A DNA stretch of 62,543 nucleotides from Clostridia bacterium (GCA_017435665.1 JAFSEP010000025.1:1-62543); one strand, 5' to 3'. Numbered from the stretch's first letter, positions 33,397-43,390 are shown. Notes: generated by a model from the letters alone, not told the origin. Translations and numbers: made by a program.

Positions 33397-34581
33397 ATGA
33401 GATTTGTTTATGCGGACAATGCAGCTACAACAAAGGTATCTCCCAAGGTTGTTGAAGCTATGATTCCATATATGACAGAGGGCTACGGTAACCCCTCAAG
33501 CCTTTATGCCTTCGGTCAGAAGGCTCACAGGGCAATAGAAAATGCCAGACAGCAGGTTGCTGATGTTCTCGGCTGTGACAAGGGTGAGGTTTACTTCACC
33601 TCCGGCGGCTCCGAGGCTGATAACTGGGCAATCAGGGGTGCGGCAATCTTAGGTGCAAAGAAGGGTAAGAAGCACATTATCACATCAAAGATTGAGCATC
33701 ACGCAGTTCTTCACACTCTTTCAAAGCTGGAGAAGGAAGGCTTCACGGTAACTTATCTTGATGTTTATGAAAACGGTATCGTTAAGGTTGAGGACGTGGA
33801 AAAGGCAATTACAGATGAGACCTGTCTCGTAACCGTTATGTATGCCAATAATGAAATCGGCACAATTCAGCCGATTAAGGAAATCGGTGCTCTCTGCAAG
33901 GAGAAGGGTGTTCTCTTCCACACAGATGCAGTTCAGGCAGTAGGTCACGTTAAAATTGACGTAAAGGCTGAAAATATTGATATGCTGTCTCTTTCGGGAC
34001 ATAAATTCCACGCTGTTAAGGGCACAGGTGCCTTATATTGCAGGAAGGGTATCCGCCTTGAAAATCTTATTGAGGGCGGCTCTCAGGAAAGCGGAAGAAG
34101 AGCCGGTACTGAGAATGTACCCGGCATTGTGGGACTTGGCGTTGCGATTACCGAAATGGCTGAGCATATGGAAGAAAACGCTGAAAAGGTCAGCGCACTT
34201 CGTGACAGACTTTTTGAGGGCGCAAGCAAAATTTCTCATTCACGCATTAACGGTGACACGGAGAAAAGACTGCCCGGCAACTTCAGTATGTGCTTCGAGG
34301 GCGTTGAGGGCGAAAGCCTTCTGCTTTATCTTGATATGCAGGGTGTATGCGCTTCAAGCGGTTCTGCCTGCACATCGGGCTCACTTGACCCCAGCCATGT
34401 GCTTCTTGCAATAGGCCTCAAGCATGAGGTAGCCCACGGTTCGCTGAGACTGTCATTGGGCGAAGAAAACACTCAGGAGGATGTTGACCACATTCTTCAG
34501 GTGCTTCCCGGTATTGTTGAAAGACTCCGTAATATGTCACCCCTCTGGGAACACATTATGGAAAATGAAAATAAAGCCTGA
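33397..34581 (+). CDS. nifS: Cysteine desulfurase (NifS/IscS family)
   Basis: 394 residues. Class V aminotransferase fold: [18 protein letters not shown] at the start, [16 protein letters not shown] lysine in [12 protein letters not shown] and the catalytic Cys loop [18 protein letters not shown]. The long Cys loop marks the IscS/NifS group that hands sulfur to IscU. It removes sulfur from cysteine and supplies Fe-S assembly. It lies between the Rrf2 regulator and the scaffold in one operon. Confidence 0.95.
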   Translation: MRFVYADNAATTKVSPKVVEAMIPYMTEGYGNPSSLYAFGQKAHRAIENARQQVADVLGCDKGEVYFTSGGSEADNWAIRGAAILGAKKGKKHIITSKIEHHAVLHTLSKLEKEGFTVTYLDVYENGIVKVEDVEKAITDETCLVTVMYANNEIGTIQPIKEIGALCKEKGVLFHTDAVQAVGHVKIDVKAENIDMLSLSGHKFHAVKGTGALYCRKGIRLENLIEGGSQESGRRAGTENVPGIVGLGVAITEMAEHMEENAEKVSALRDRLFEGASKISHSRINGDTEKRLPGNFSMCFEGVEGESLLLYLDMQGVCASSGSACTSGSLDPSHVLLAIGLKHEVAHGSLRLSLGEENTQEDVDHILQVLPGIVERLRNMSPLWEHIMENENKA

Positions 34582-34607
34582 TATATAACTGAAAGGATGA
34601 AACATAA

Positions 34608-35039
34608 ATGGAATACAGCGAAAAAGTAATGGAACATTTTGCCAACCCTCATAATGTTGGTAAGCTTGACGATGCTAATGCAATCGGTGAAATCGGCAAC
34701 GCAAAGTGCGGAGATATTATGAAGATGTATCTCAAGATAGAGAACGACATCATTGTTGATGCAAAGTTCAATACCTACGGCTGCGCTTCAGCTATTGCAA
34801 CATCGTCAATCGCAACAGACATGATTATCGGTCAGCCTATAAGCGAAGCTCTCAAGCTGACAAATAAGGCTGTTGTTGAAGCTCTTGACGGACTTCCTGC
34901 AGTAAAGATTCACTGCTCGGTTCTTGCAGAGCAGGCAATCAAGGCAGCTATTGCCGATTACTATAAGCGTCAGGGCATTGACCCCGAGCCCATAGTCGGC
35001 AAGATTGATGACTGTGAAGACGATCATTGTCATATGTAA
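34608..35039 (+). CDS. iscU: Fe-S cluster assembly scaffold IscU/NifU N-domain
   Basis: 143 residues: YSEKVMEHFANPHNVGKL, then the three cluster-binding cysteines in NAKCGDIMKMYL (with the conserved Asp), TYGCASAIATSS and KIHCSVLAEQAI. It builds transient [2Fe-2S] clusters with sulfur from the upstream desulfurase. A His/Asp/Cys-rich C-terminal tail (DDCEDDHCHM) could bind metal. Pipelines often call such clostridial proteins NifU. Confidence 0.95.
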   Translation: MEYSEKVMEHFANPHNVGKLDDANAIGEIGNAKCGDIMKMYLKIENDIIVDAKFNTYGCASAIATSSIATDMIIGQPISEALKLTNKAVVEALDGLPAVKIHCSVLAEQAIKAAIADYYKRQGIDPEPIVGKIDDCEDDHCHM

Positions 35040-35059
35040 AACCGAACAGATAAAAAGGG

Positions 35060-35096
35060 CAGCATCGATTGAAAAAATCGGTGCTGTTGTTTTTTG
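35060..35096 (+). terminator. Terminator of the isc operon
   Basis: CAGCATCGATT/AATCGGTGCTG stem followed by TTGTTTTTTG. Confidence 0.85.
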
Positions 35097-35193
35097 TATT
35101 CTTTTTTCTTGATGTGTAGACAGAAGTTTTTCTTGCAAAAAATCTTGCACAAAGCAGAAAGAAAAAAGTCGGAAAAAATCGTCAAATAAATTG

Positions 35194-35222
35194 TTGATAA
35201 GCATGATGGATTAGTGTATACT
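35194..35222 (+). promoter_or_regulatory. Promoter of the MBOAT/DHHW operon
   Basis: TTGATA (35194-35199), 17-nt spacer, TATACT (35217-35222). The 247-bp gap otherwise holds only the preceding terminator. Confidence 0.65.
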
Positions 35223-35286
35223 ATGTAATGCGTAAAAGTGCGAAGAAATATAATGATAATTTTGCATCAGAAAGGGAGGTCAGACT

Positions 35287-36756
35287 GTGGTTTTTTCAAA
35301 CTTGTTATTCATATACATATTTTTACCGCTTAATCTGGCCTGTTATTTTCTGGCTAAAGATATAAAGATAAAGAATGCGGTTCTGCTCATTTTTTCTTTG
35401 ATTTTCTATACCTGGGGAGAGCCTGTTTATGTGCTTCTGCTTATAGGTATGTGCCTTGCGGATTGGTTTTTCGCAAAGCAGATTGAGAAGCATCGGGGAA
35501 CGGGCAAGGCTAAGGCAGCTATGCTTGCGGCGGCTGTTGTCAGCATAGGACTTATCGGCGTGTTCAAATACGGTACTTTCGTATGCGCAAACCTTAATTC
35601 TGCCTTCGGGTTCCCTGAAAGTATACCGAATATTGCTTTGCCTATCGGTATTTCATTTTATACCTTCCAGCTTCTGTCTTATGTTGTTGACGTATACAGA
35701 GGGGATGTTCAGGCTCAGGACAAATTCACAAGGGTTCTGCTTTACGCCAGCCTGTTCCACCAGTGTATCGCAGGTCCCATTGTCCGCTATAAGGATGTAA
35801 GCGAGGAGATTGCCTGCCGTTCAACGGATGTAGTGGAAACGGGTAAGGGCATAAACAGATTTACTGTGGGTCTTGCAAAGAAGGTTCTTTTTGCAAACGT
35901 ATGCGGCAGCCTTTGTGACGGACTTCTGCTCAGCGATGCTACGGCAAATGATGCATCCTTGTTTGCAGAAAATATGGAGGTTCTGGCATCAAGACCTGCT
36001 CTTGCACTCTGGCTTGGTATGCTGTTTTATATGCTTCAGATTTACCTTGACTTCTCAGCCTATTCCGATATGGCAATCGGTATGGGCCAGATGATAGGCT
36101 TCCATTATAAAGAAAACTTCGACTATCCCTATATGTCAAAAACAGTCAGCGAGTTCTGGCGCAGGTGGCATATGTCACTCGGTTCATTTTTCAGAGATTA
36201 CGTCTATATACCTCTCGGAGGTAACCGCAAGGGAAAGGCAAGAATGTTTCTCAATATGTTCGTTGTCTGGGCGCTTACGGGCTTGTGGCACGGTGCAAGC
36301 TGGAACTTTGTTTTATGGGGACTTTATTTCTTCGTATTCCTTGTGATTGAAAGATTGTTCCTTGCAAAGCTTCTTGAGAAGCTGCCCTCCGTATTTTCAA
36401 GGATATACCTTCTTATGGTTGTATTCTTCGGATGGGTTATATTCAAATTCCAGTCCCTGCCTATGTGCTTTACGGTGCTTAAAGGTATGTTCGGACTTAA
36501 CGGTAACAGCTTCACAAACTTTGAAGCAACAGCTATGCTTCAGAATAATATATTCTTCCTCATTGTTGCTGTTATTGCTTGCACACCTCTTGTCAGAAGG
36601 ATGGGAGAAATTCTCAGCAAGAATGCTGATAACGAAATCAGATTTGCCAATATTCAGGGAGTTCTGCAGATAATTCTGCCGATTATTCTGCTGCTTGTTT
36701 CAACTCTCGGACTTGTGGGAGACAGCTATAATCCCTTCCTTTATTTCCAGTTCTGA
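35287..36756 (+). CDS. MBOAT family O-acyltransferase (AlgI-like)
   Basis: 489 residues starting at GTG 35287 (GGGAGG 7 nt upstream). About ten or more membrane helices with the MBOAT signatures: FYTFQLLSYVVDVYRG, YLDFSAYSDMAIGMG, EFWRRWHMSLGSFFRDYVYI and the catalytic His in LTGLWHGASWNFVLWG. AlgI-like proteins pass acetyl groups across the membrane to an extracellular SGNH-type partner. The next gene encodes such a partner, so the pair should O-acetylate a surface polysaccharide or teichoic polymer. Confidence 0.93.
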   Translation: MVFSNLLFIYIFLPLNLACYFLAKDIKIKNAVLLIFSLIFYTWGEPVYVLLLIGMCLADWFFAKQIEKHRGTGKAKAAMLAAAVVSIGLIGVFKYGTFVCANLNSAFGFPESIPNIALPIGISFYTFQLLSYVVDVYRGDVQAQDKFTRVLLYASLFHQCIAGPIVRYKDVSEEIACRSTDVVETGKGINRFTVGLAKKVLFANVCGSLCDGLLLSDATANDASLFAENMEVLASRPALALWLGMLFYMLQIYLDFSAYSDMAIGMGQMIGFHYKENFDYPYMSKTVSEFWRRWHMSLGSFFRDYVYIPLGGNRKGKARMFLNMFVVWALTGLWHGASWNFVLWGLYFFVFLVIERLFLAKLLEKLPSVFSRIYLLMVVFFGWVIFKFQSLPMCFTVLKGMFGLNGNSFTNFEATAMLQNNIFFLIVAVIACTPLVRRMGEILSKNADNEIRFANIQGVLQIILPIILLLVSTLGLVGDSYNPFLYFQF

Positions 36757-36795
36757 TAAAAGATTAAAGCTATTAACGAAAGGATGTGAGTAAAG

Positions 36796-38262
36796 ATGAA
36801 AAAAACAAGGAGAAACAAAATGCGTAAGGATAAAATGCGCTATGTGAACCTTGTTGGTCAGCCTGAAAAGCGTTGGTATCATACCAATAAGCGAAAAATC
36901 GAAACTGCATCATTTTTTGTTGTTCTGGCAATAGGCTTTATTGTGTCTTTGCTCATTCCCTTGAGACCGACATTTTCCGAATCTGAGAAAAGAGAGCTTG
37001 CAAAGTTCCCTGAATTCAGAGTTGAAGCCTTACTTGAAGGTGAATATTTTGCTCAGATAGATACCTGGTTTGCAGATACATTTCCCTTCAGAGAGTTCCT
37101 TACAAATGCAAACAGTAAGCTGACCTCATGGTACGGCTTCGGTGACAGAGTATCTTCTCTCAACAGCATTGTAGCAGATGAAATTCCCGACGCTCCGACA
37201 ACAACCGAGCCCGAGAGCACAACTATGCCTCCTGTAACGGACGAGCCGTCAACCCAAGATGCCGAGGAGAGCACTTCGGAAACCACAGAGATAACAGATC
37301 CGCCTACCTCCTTATCACCAACCGAGCCTTCAACTGAGGGGACAACGGCACCTCCGAAAAAAACACAGTCCCTCGGAGGCATACTTGTTGTAGGTAACAA
37401 GGCTTATGAGTATTATAACTTCAGTCAGACGGCTGCGGATTTATATGCGAAGAGTATTAACAGAGTGGCAAAAGCCCTGAACGGTACCGGGGTACAGGTT
37501 TACGATATGATTGTTCCTACAAGCATAGACGTAATTCTTGATGAGAGCACACGCAAATCCGTGCAAAGCTCTGACCAGCAGAAGGCAATTAATTATATGT
37601 ATGCCTCAATGGACAGCAGCATCAGAAAGGTGGATATATTGCCTGTTCTCAGAAGCCACTCAGACGAATATATCTATTACAGAACCGATCACCATTGGAC
37701 AGCTCTGGGTGCATACTATGCTTATGCTGAACTGATGAGGGCAAAAGGAGCTGAGCCCTTAGACCTTAAAGCCGATTTCACGGAAAAGAGCTACGGCGAT
37801 TTCCTTGGCTCATTTTATACCGATACAAATAAAAACAAGAAGCTCGAAAAGAAGCCTGATGAACTGATTGCATATGTTCCGGAATTCAAGACGGAAATGT
37901 ATTACTATGAATCTGACGGTGATAAGATAATCTGGCCTCTGGTTTATGACGTTTCATCATATCCCATCGGATATAAATACAGTGCCTTTGCAGGCGGCGA
38001 TAACAAATACACCCGTGTTCACAATCTGACCGAGGGGGCAAAGGGTTCCTGCATAGTCGTAAAGGAAAGCTTCGGAAACGCTATGATACCGTTTATTGCA
38101 GGTAATTATAAATATGTATATGTTATAGATTATCGCTATTGGGAGGGCAGTCTTTCAAAGCTGGCAGAAGTAAAGGGCGCAACGGATATTATTTTCATAA
38201 ATAATGTATCGGCCACAAGAAACGAGATCCTTATGGATACGTTGAATAAAATATGCAAATAA
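36796..38262 (+). CDS. DHHW/AlgX-like extracellular acetyltransferase partner
   Basis: 488 residues, RBS GAAAGGATGTG. One N-terminal membrane helix (about 38-58) anchors an extracellular domain. A Thr/Ser/Pro/Glu-rich linker (about 133-190, TTEPESTTMPPVTDEPST) leads to the SGNH-like catalytic domain with the DHHW motif (YRTDHHWTALGAYYAYAE) and a late Ser segment KESFGNAMIPF. In alginate-type systems, this protein places the acetyl group on the polymer. It lies 39 bp after the MBOAT gene in one operon. Confidence 0.9.
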   Translation: MKKTRRNKMRKDKMRYVNLVGQPEKRWYHTNKRKIETASFFVVLAIGFIVSLLIPLRPTFSESEKRELAKFPEFRVEALLEGEYFAQIDTWFADTFPFREFLTNANSKLTSWYGFGDRVSSLNSIVADEIPDAPTTTEPESTTMPPVTDEPSTQDAEESTSETTEITDPPTSLSPTEPSTEGTTAPPKKTQSLGGILVVGNKAYEYYNFSQTAADLYAKSINRVAKALNGTGVQVYDMIVPTSIDVILDESTRKSVQSSDQQKAINYMYASMDSSIRKVDILPVLRSHSDEYIYYRTDHHWTALGAYYAYAELMRAKGAEPLDLKADFTEKSYGDFLGSFYTDTNKNKKLEKKPDELIAYVPEFKTEMYYYESDGDKIIWPLVYDVSSYPIGYKYSAFAGGDNKYTRVHNLTEGAKGSCIVVKESFGNAMIPFIAGNYKYVYVIDYRYWEGSLSKLAEVKGATDIIFINNVSATRNEILMDTLNKICK

Positions 38263-38264
38263 GT

Positions 38265-38288
38265 AACAGCGTGGGAACACGCTGTTTG
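38265..38288 (+). terminator. Hairpin after the DHHW gene
   Basis: AACAGCGTG-GGAA-CACGCTGTT 9-bp stem followed by TGCTTT, so weak. Confidence 0.6.
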
Positions 38289-38316
38289 CTTTATAATGTA
38301 AAAAAGGAGAATTGTT

Positions 38317-38619
38317 ATGGTAAAACATATTGTAATGTGGAAATTCAAGGATGAGGCAGAGGGACTCACAAGAGAAGAAAATCTTATGAAGGTAAAGGCT
38401 ATGCTTGAGGCATTGCCTGAGAAAATTGACTTTATAAGACATATGGAGGTACAGCTTAACGCCAATTTTAACGGCAGTAATTTTGATGCTGTTTTAATCA
38501 GCGAGTTTGATTCACTTGAGGATGTAAACCGTTACAGAGTGCATCCCGATCATAAGCAGATTTCAAGTTATGTCTCATTGGTAAGAGAAGCAAGAGCAAG
38601 CGTTGATTACATTTGTTAA
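38317..38619 (+). CDS. Dabb (stress-responsive alpha/beta barrel) domain protein
   Basis: 100 residues covering a single Dabb ferredoxin-like domain: MVKHIVMWKFKDEA at the start, the conserved V-K-H-I/V-x-x-W/F-K pattern, and a later His in YRVHPDHKQISSYV. These proteins dimerise and are found in stress or catabolic settings; no enzyme activity is assured. RBS AAAGGAG before ATG. It has no evident link to the neighbours. Confidence 0.85.
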   Translation: MVKHIVMWKFKDEAEGLTREENLMKVKAMLEALPEKIDFIRHMEVQLNANFNGSNFDAVLISEFDSLEDVNRYRVHPDHKQISSYVSLVREARASVDYIC

Positions 38620-38711
38620 TCTTTTGTTAAACTTGTTTTTATGACTATACTTTTATATTTCTTTATGTTAGAATTACTTTATATTTTTGGCAATACGGAG
38701 GAAATACATTG

Positions 38712-39956
38712 ATGAAAAAATTAGCACAGAACCATGATCAGATGCTCGATTCTTGCACCGAGTATTCTGTTAAAACTATCACAGAAATCTGTGAGAAAAT
38801 CGGACCTCGTGAATCCGGTAGTGCGGCAGAAAGAAAGGCTCAGGAATATTGGGCAAACGAAATGAAGAAATATGCTGACAAGGTTGAAATGGAGGAATTT
38901 GATGTACATCCCCACGCATTTATGTCATGGGTTGTTATTGACGCAGTTCTTGTTCTTATCGGTCTGGTATTTTATTTCCTGAAGTTACCTGTTATAACAC
39001 TTATTGCAACAATAATATGTTTTGTTTTATTGGTTGCTGAGTTCCTTTTCTATAGGCCGTTTCTTGATCCTCTTTTTAAGAAAAAGACATCATGTAATGT
39101 TATAGGCAGAAGAGCACCTACCGGTGAAGTTAAGCAGAGAATTATCTTCAGCGGTCATACAGACTCATCATGGGAATGGCATTTTACATATCTCGGAACA
39201 CACATTTTCCTCAAGCTTATGCTTATTCCTGCTGTTGTCGGTCTCTTTGTTGTAACGGCAGCATCACTTGCAGCAGTTATCACAGCAGGTCCTACGGCAC
39301 TTCCCACAGAGGGCTTTGCAAAGGTTTTGGGTTATGTTCAGTTAGCCTTCCTTCCTTTCTTCTTGGGATTATTCGGTTTTGTTAAATGGGATGAAATCGT
39401 TCCCGGTGCAAACGATAACCTTACAGGCTGCGCATCATCTGTAGCAATTCTGAAGTATCTTGAAGAAAACGATATTCGCTTTGAAAATACTGAAGTTATA
39501 GCTATGACTTCAGGCTGCGAAGAAGCAGGTCTCAGAGGCTCAACAGCTTATGCAAGAAGACACAAGGAAGAACTTCTGGAAATCCCCTCAGTTTTCTATG
39601 GTCTTGAAACCTTTACAGATTATGATGATTTCGCTATTTATAAGCGTGATATGACCTTCATGGTTAAGAACGATGAAAGAGTATGCGCACTTATGAAGGC
39701 AGGTGCAAAGAAGGCAGGCAGAGACCTTAAATATGAAGCCGTATTCCTCGGTGCATCTGACGCAGCTGCTGTTTCAAGAGAGGGTATACCCGCAGCAACT
39801 CTTGCAGGTATGAACCCCAACCCGCCCAGATATTATCATACAAGACTTGATAATCCCGATGCCCTCGTTCCCAAGTCAATCAGATTTGGTATTGATACTG
39901 CTATTCAGTCTCTCTTTATTTTCGATGAGCAGGGCTTGAAAAAAGAATACGATTGA
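38712..39956 (+). CDS. Membrane-embedded M28 family metallopeptidase
   Basis: 414 residues from ATG 38712 (a TTG three nt earlier is equally near the GGAGG). An N-terminal helical part, two pairs of membrane helices (about 75-115 and 170-225) and the M28 aminopeptidase zinc core: FSGHTDSSWEWH, GANDNLTGCASSVAIL, the catalytic Glu pair in TSGCEEAGLRGSTAYA and a late His in RYYHTRLDNPD. The inserted helices inside the peptidase fold are unusual. It probably cleaves peptides at the membrane; substrate unknown. Confidence 0.85.
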   Translation: MKKLAQNHDQMLDSCTEYSVKTITEICEKIGPRESGSAAERKAQEYWANEMKKYADKVEMEEFDVHPHAFMSWVVIDAVLVLIGLVFYFLKLPVITLIATIICFVLLVAEFLFYRPFLDPLFKKKTSCNVIGRRAPTGEVKQRIIFSGHTDSSWEWHFTYLGTHIFLKLMLIPAVVGLFVVTAASLAAVITAGPTALPTEGFAKVLGYVQLAFLPFFLGLFGFVKWDEIVPGANDNLTGCASSVAILKYLEENDIRFENTEVIAMTSGCEEAGLRGSTAYARRHKEELLEIPSVFYGLETFTDYDDFAIYKRDMTFMVKNDERVCALMKAGAKKAGRDLKYEAVFLGASDAAAVSREGIPAATLAGMNPNPPRYYHTRLDNPDALVPKSIRFGIDTAIQSLFIFDEQGLKKEYD

Positions 39957-39966
39957 TATATAATTT

Positions 39967-39990
39967 AGAGGTCGCATATATGCGGCCTCT
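39967..39990 (+). terminator. Weak terminator after the M28 gene
   Basis: AGAGGTCGCAT/ATGCGGCCTCT stem followed by TAGTTTAT. Confidence 0.55.
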
Positions 39991-40016
39991 TAGTTTATAA
40001 AAAGGAGAAGCTTATT

Positions 40017-41675
40017 ATGAAAAATGTTAAGTATTGTCCTGTTTGTGCAGCTAAAAAGGTTGTGCATGCCTTCAAGCTGAACAAGACTGCAACACAGCCG
40101 TATAACAACGGTGTTGCCATTACTCCGCCTATGGGCTGGTCAAGCTGGAATTTGTTCAGATATAAGATAAACGAACAGCTTTTCAGAGAAATTGCCGAGG
40201 CAATGGTTAAAAGCGGACTCAGGGATGCAGGATATAAATATGTTAATATTGATGACTGCTGGCAGAGCTCACAGAGGGATAAAGACGGAAGACTGCAGGC
40301 TGATTTTATAACCTTCCCATCGGGTATGAAAAAGCTGGCTTCCGATATGAATGATATGGGGCTTGAGCTGGGTATCTATTCTTCAAACGGAACCCTTACC
40401 TGCGAAGAATATCCCGGTTCCCTCGGATATGAGGCTATTGATGCAGATACCTTTGCCGAGTGGGGCGTAGGCTATTTCAAATATGATTTCTGCCACCACG
40501 TTTATATTTCCACAAAGGCACCGTTGATATCAACAGTTTCTGTCGGCAAGAAGGGTGAAAAGGATTTCTATACAGCCTTTGCAGCCGATGCAAAGCTTGA
40601 CGGAAACGCAAGGCTTGTTAAGGAGCCTAAAATGGATGGCGGATATTACATCAAAGGTCTTTCGAGTTATAGCGGTACCGCAACCTTCACGGGTATAGAA
40701 GCTCCCGAGGACGGCGAGTATGTTCTTACCCTCACAATCAAAAAGGACGGTAAATACGAAAAGTTTGCTCTTGCAGTTGTCAACGGTGACGAGGCTTTTG
40801 AAATAAAAGCTCCGCTTACAAGAGGCTTCAGCCTTCTGGGCAGAGTGCAGACAATCGTGAAGCTCAGAAAAGGTGAAAACACCATTAAGATTTATAATCC
40901 TATCGGCTCAAAGATGGACAGCACCTTTATGCAGTATAAGAATATGGGACTTGAGCTTAAAAGAGCAACAAAGGAATATGCCGAGAAGAACGGGGTTCCC
41001 GAGAAGCCTATTGTATATTCAATATGTGAGTGGGGCTGGAACAAGCCTTATAAGTGGGGTGCAGAGGCAGGCAATCTCTGGAGAACCACACCTGATATAG
41101 TTGAAAACTGGGCAAGTATAATGGGTATTTATGAGCATAACGTGAAGCTTAATAAGTATTCTGTACCCGGCGGATGGAATGACCCCGATATGCTTGAGGT
41201 CGGAAACGGAAAGCTTACATATGACGAAAACAAGAGCCACTTTTCACTCTGGTGTATGATGTGTGCTCCGCTTATTCTGGGAAATGACATAAGAAAGTTT
41301 ATCAAGGCTGACGGAACAGTAGACACAGACAGCAAGGTTTATCAGATTCTCACCAATAAACATCTTATAGCAATCAATCAGGACTCCCTCGGTATAGCCT
41401 GCCGCAGGGAAAGAAGTCTGTCAAACTCACTGCTTGTTGATGTTCTTGTCAAGCCCCTTGACAACGCAAGGGTTGCTGTATGCGTGTTCAATAAGGACTC
41501 AAAGGAAAGAAAGCTTGAGCTGGAGATTGATAAGATAATCAACCTTTCAGGCATCAATGTTAAAAAGAAGGATAAATATCACGTTCACGATTGTTGGGAA
41601 AACAGACATTTTGATGCAAAGAGGATAATCTGTGAGCCGGAAAAACACGGCTGTGAGGTTTATGTAATTGAATAA
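40017..41675 (+). CDS. GH27 alpha-galactosidase with inserted beta-sandwich domain
   Basis: 552 residues. The GH27 barrel begins at ITPPMGWSSWNLF and carries VNIDDCWQ, the nucleophile in GYFKYDFCHH (Asp157) and the acid/base region GGWNDPDMLEVGN (Asp391). Between them, residues about 165-315 do not belong to the barrel and look like a carbohydrate-binding beta-sandwich of the CBM35/CBM6 kind (GGYYIKGLSSYSGTATFTG, GEYVLTLTIKKDGKYEKF). An N-terminal CPVCAAKK segment could bind metal. The C-terminal beta domain is normal. No signal peptide. Confidence 0.9.
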   Translation: MKNVKYCPVCAAKKVVHAFKLNKTATQPYNNGVAITPPMGWSSWNLFRYKINEQLFREIAEAMVKSGLRDAGYKYVNIDDCWQSSQRDKDGRLQADFITFPSGMKKLASDMNDMGLELGIYSSNGTLTCEEYPGSLGYEAIDADTFAEWGVGYFKYDFCHHVYISTKAPLISTVSVGKKGEKDFYTAFAADAKLDGNARLVKEPKMDGGYYIKGLSSYSGTATFTGIEAPEDGEYVLTLTIKKDGKYEKFALAVVNGDEAFEIKAPLTRGFSLLGRVQTIVKLRKGENTIKIYNPIGSKMDSTFMQYKNMGLELKRATKEYAEKNGVPEKPIVYSICEWGWNKPYKWGAEAGNLWRTTPDIVENWASIMGIYEHNVKLNKYSVPGGWNDPDMLEVGNGKLTYDENKSHFSLWCMMCAPLILGNDIRKFIKADGTVDTDSKVYQILTNKHLIAINQDSLGIACRRERSLSNSLLVDVLVKPLDNARVAVCVFNKDSKERKLELEIDKIINLSGINVKKKDKYHVHDCWENRHFDAKRIICEPEKHGCEVYVIE

Positions 41676-41687
41676 AAGCAAATTTGC

Positions 41688-41722
41688 GGCGGCACTTTTG
41701 GTAAGTGCCGCCCGGTTTTTTT
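41688..41722 (+). terminator. Terminator after GH27
   Basis: GGCGGCACTT/AAGTGCCGCC 10-bp stem followed by CGGTTTTTTT. Confidence 0.88.
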
Positions 41723-41738
41723 CTTTTTCCTTCCCGAA

Positions 41739-41772
41739 TACGACAATAATTGCTCCGCTTCATAATTATAAT
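41739..41772 (+). promoter_or_regulatory. Possible Spo0A-dependent promoter of spoIIGA
   Basis: TACGACA (41739-41745), one mismatch from the Spo0A box TTCGACA, lies 21 nt before TATAAT (41767-41772). The over-long spacing of a -35-like element with a 0A box is the arrangement known for Bacillus spoIIGA. Confidence 0.4.
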
Positions 41773-41792
41773 AGGCGTATGGGGTGTTGCTG

Positions 41793-42653
41793 ATGGTGAT
41801 TTATGCTGATGTACTTATTATTCTGAATACATATATAAATTTTATCCTTCTCAGGCTGAGTGGATATTTTGTCGGTGCCGAAATAAATCGGTTAAGGTTA
41901 TTTTCAGGGGCATTGGCAGGAGGGGTTTATTCGCTTGTTATTCTTGCAGACGGAATGCCTCGGGGTGTGTCGGTTATTCTTAAAATAGCCGTGTCTGCTT
42001 TGATTGTGATTATCAGCTTCAGGCAACATGGCATAAGATATTTTCTCAGATGCTTTCTCTCGTTTTATACCGTCAGCTTTGTTTTTGCCGGATTAATGCT
42101 CGCACTATGGATTTTTGTCTCACCTGATACAATGATGTATAATAACGGGGAGGTTTATTTCGGCTTTGATACAATGACACTTCTTGTTACGGCAACGGTT
42201 TGCTACGGCTTGTTAAGACTGATTTATTTCTTTATAGAAAAGCGTACAGCCAAGGCGAGTCTGTTCAACATTGAAATTTATTTTCTTGATAAAGTGATAA
42301 GCTGCAGAGCTCTCCTTGACAGCGGAAACAATCTCAGGGATTATTTCACCTCCTTGCCCGTTATACTTGTCAGCGAGGAAAAGCTGAGGGAGCTTATACA
42401 GGATGATATTACAAGAGAAAAGCTGAAGGTAAGGTACATACCTTTTTCTACAATCGGCGGAGAAGGGCTCGTTCCCGTTTTCAGACCTGACAGGGTAAGA
42501 ATATATTCCGTCAGCTCCGATTTTGAAACGTCGGATGTGCTTATAGGTCAGAGCAGAACAAGAATCAAGAACGGTGAGTTTGAAGCGATTTTGCCTTGCG
42601 ATGTATTACAGGAGGGAAAGATTAATGAAGACAGATTTATTGCAAAGAATTAA
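41793..42653 (+). CDS. spoIIGA: Sigma-E processing peptidase SpoIIGA
   Basis: 286 residues from ATG 41793 (GGGGTG upstream), giving [20 protein letters not shown], the typical SpoIIGA start. About five membrane helices (residues 1-145) are followed by an aspartic-protease-like domain with [13 protein letters not shown] (catalytic DSGN) and [10 protein letters not shown]. It cleaves the pro-sequence from sigma-E in the mother cell when signalled by SpoIIR. Its 3' end overlaps sigE by 29 nt, as in other spore formers. Confidence 0.93.
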   Translation: MVIYADVLIILNTYINFILLRLSGYFVGAEINRLRLFSGALAGGVYSLVILADGMPRGVSVILKIAVSALIVIISFRQHGIRYFLRCFLSFYTVSFVFAGLMLALWIFVSPDTMMYNNGEVYFGFDTMTLLVTATVCYGLLRLIYFFIEKRTAKASLFNIEIYFLDKVISCRALLDSGNNLRDYFTSLPVILVSEEKLRELIQDDITREKLKVRYIPFSTIGGEGLVPVFRPDRVRIYSVSSDFETSDVLIGQSRTRIKNGEFEAILPCDVLQEGKINEDRFIAKN

Positions 42654-43329
42654 GAGATGGATATCGGCGCTGAAGGGGGAGAGCGTTTATTATATAAACG
42701 GCCCCGAAAATTTGCCTCCGCCATTGACAAAGGAGGAAGAAACAAGAATTCTTGACGAAATTGAAAGAGGAAACGATGCAGAGAGAGAAAAGCTGATAAT
42801 ACACAATCTGCGTCTGGTGGTATACATATCTAAAAAGTTTGAAAATACGGGAATAGGCATTGAGGATTTGATTTCCATAGGTACAATCGGTCTCATCAAG
42901 GCTGTCAATACCTTCTGTCCGTCAAAGAATATCAAGCTGGCCACTTATGCTTCAAGGTGCATTGAAAATGAAATTTTAATGTACCTGAGAAAGAATTCCC
43001 AACAAAAGAATGAGGTTTCTATTGATGAACCGCTTAATGTGGACTGGGACGGAAACGAGCTTCTGCTTTCCGATGTTCTGGGAAGTGATGCCGATGAAAT
43101 AAACAGGGGGATAGAATCGGAGGACGAGAGGAGCATACTTCTTTCATCCGTGGAAAAGCTCAGCGAAAGAGAAAGGGTAATTATGACCATGCGCTTCGGT
43201 CTTGAAGGGACAAGAGAGTATACGCAAAAGCAGGTTGCGGATATTCTCGGTATTTCGCAAAGCTACATTTCAAGACTTGAAAAAAGAATAATAGCCAAGC
43301 TGAAAAGAGAAATCGAAAAGGCAGGATGA
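42625..43329 (+). CDS. sigE: RNA polymerase sporulation sigma factor SigE
   Basis: 234 residues from ATG 42625 (AGGAGGG upstream); the longer frame is an artefact of the spoIIGA overlap. A pro-sequence with the cleavage neighbourhood [19 protein letters not shown] is followed by sigma region 2 ([38 protein letters not shown]) and region 4 ([17 protein letters not shown], then the [22 protein letters not shown]). It directs early mother-cell transcription. The usual downstream sigG is not next to it. Confidence 0.96.
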   Translation: MKTDLLQRIKRWISALKGESVYYINGPENLPPPLTKEEETRILDEIERGNDAEREKLIIHNLRLVVYISKKFENTGIGIEDLISIGTIGLIKAVNTFCPSKNIKLATYASRCIENEILMYLRKNSQQKNEVSIDEPLNVDWDGNELLLSDVLGSDADEINRGIESEDERSILLSSVEKLSERERVIMTMRFGLEGTREYTQKQVADILGISQSYISRLEKRIIAKLKREIEKAG

Positions 43330-43352
43330 TTTCTGAAAAGTAATAATTACTA

Positions 43353-43390
43353 AAAGAAGACTTTTACTATTGCAAAGGTCTTCTTTTTTG
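43353..43390 (+). terminator. Terminator after sigE
   Basis: AAAGAAGAC/GTCTTCTTT stem followed by TTTTG. Confidence 0.8.
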
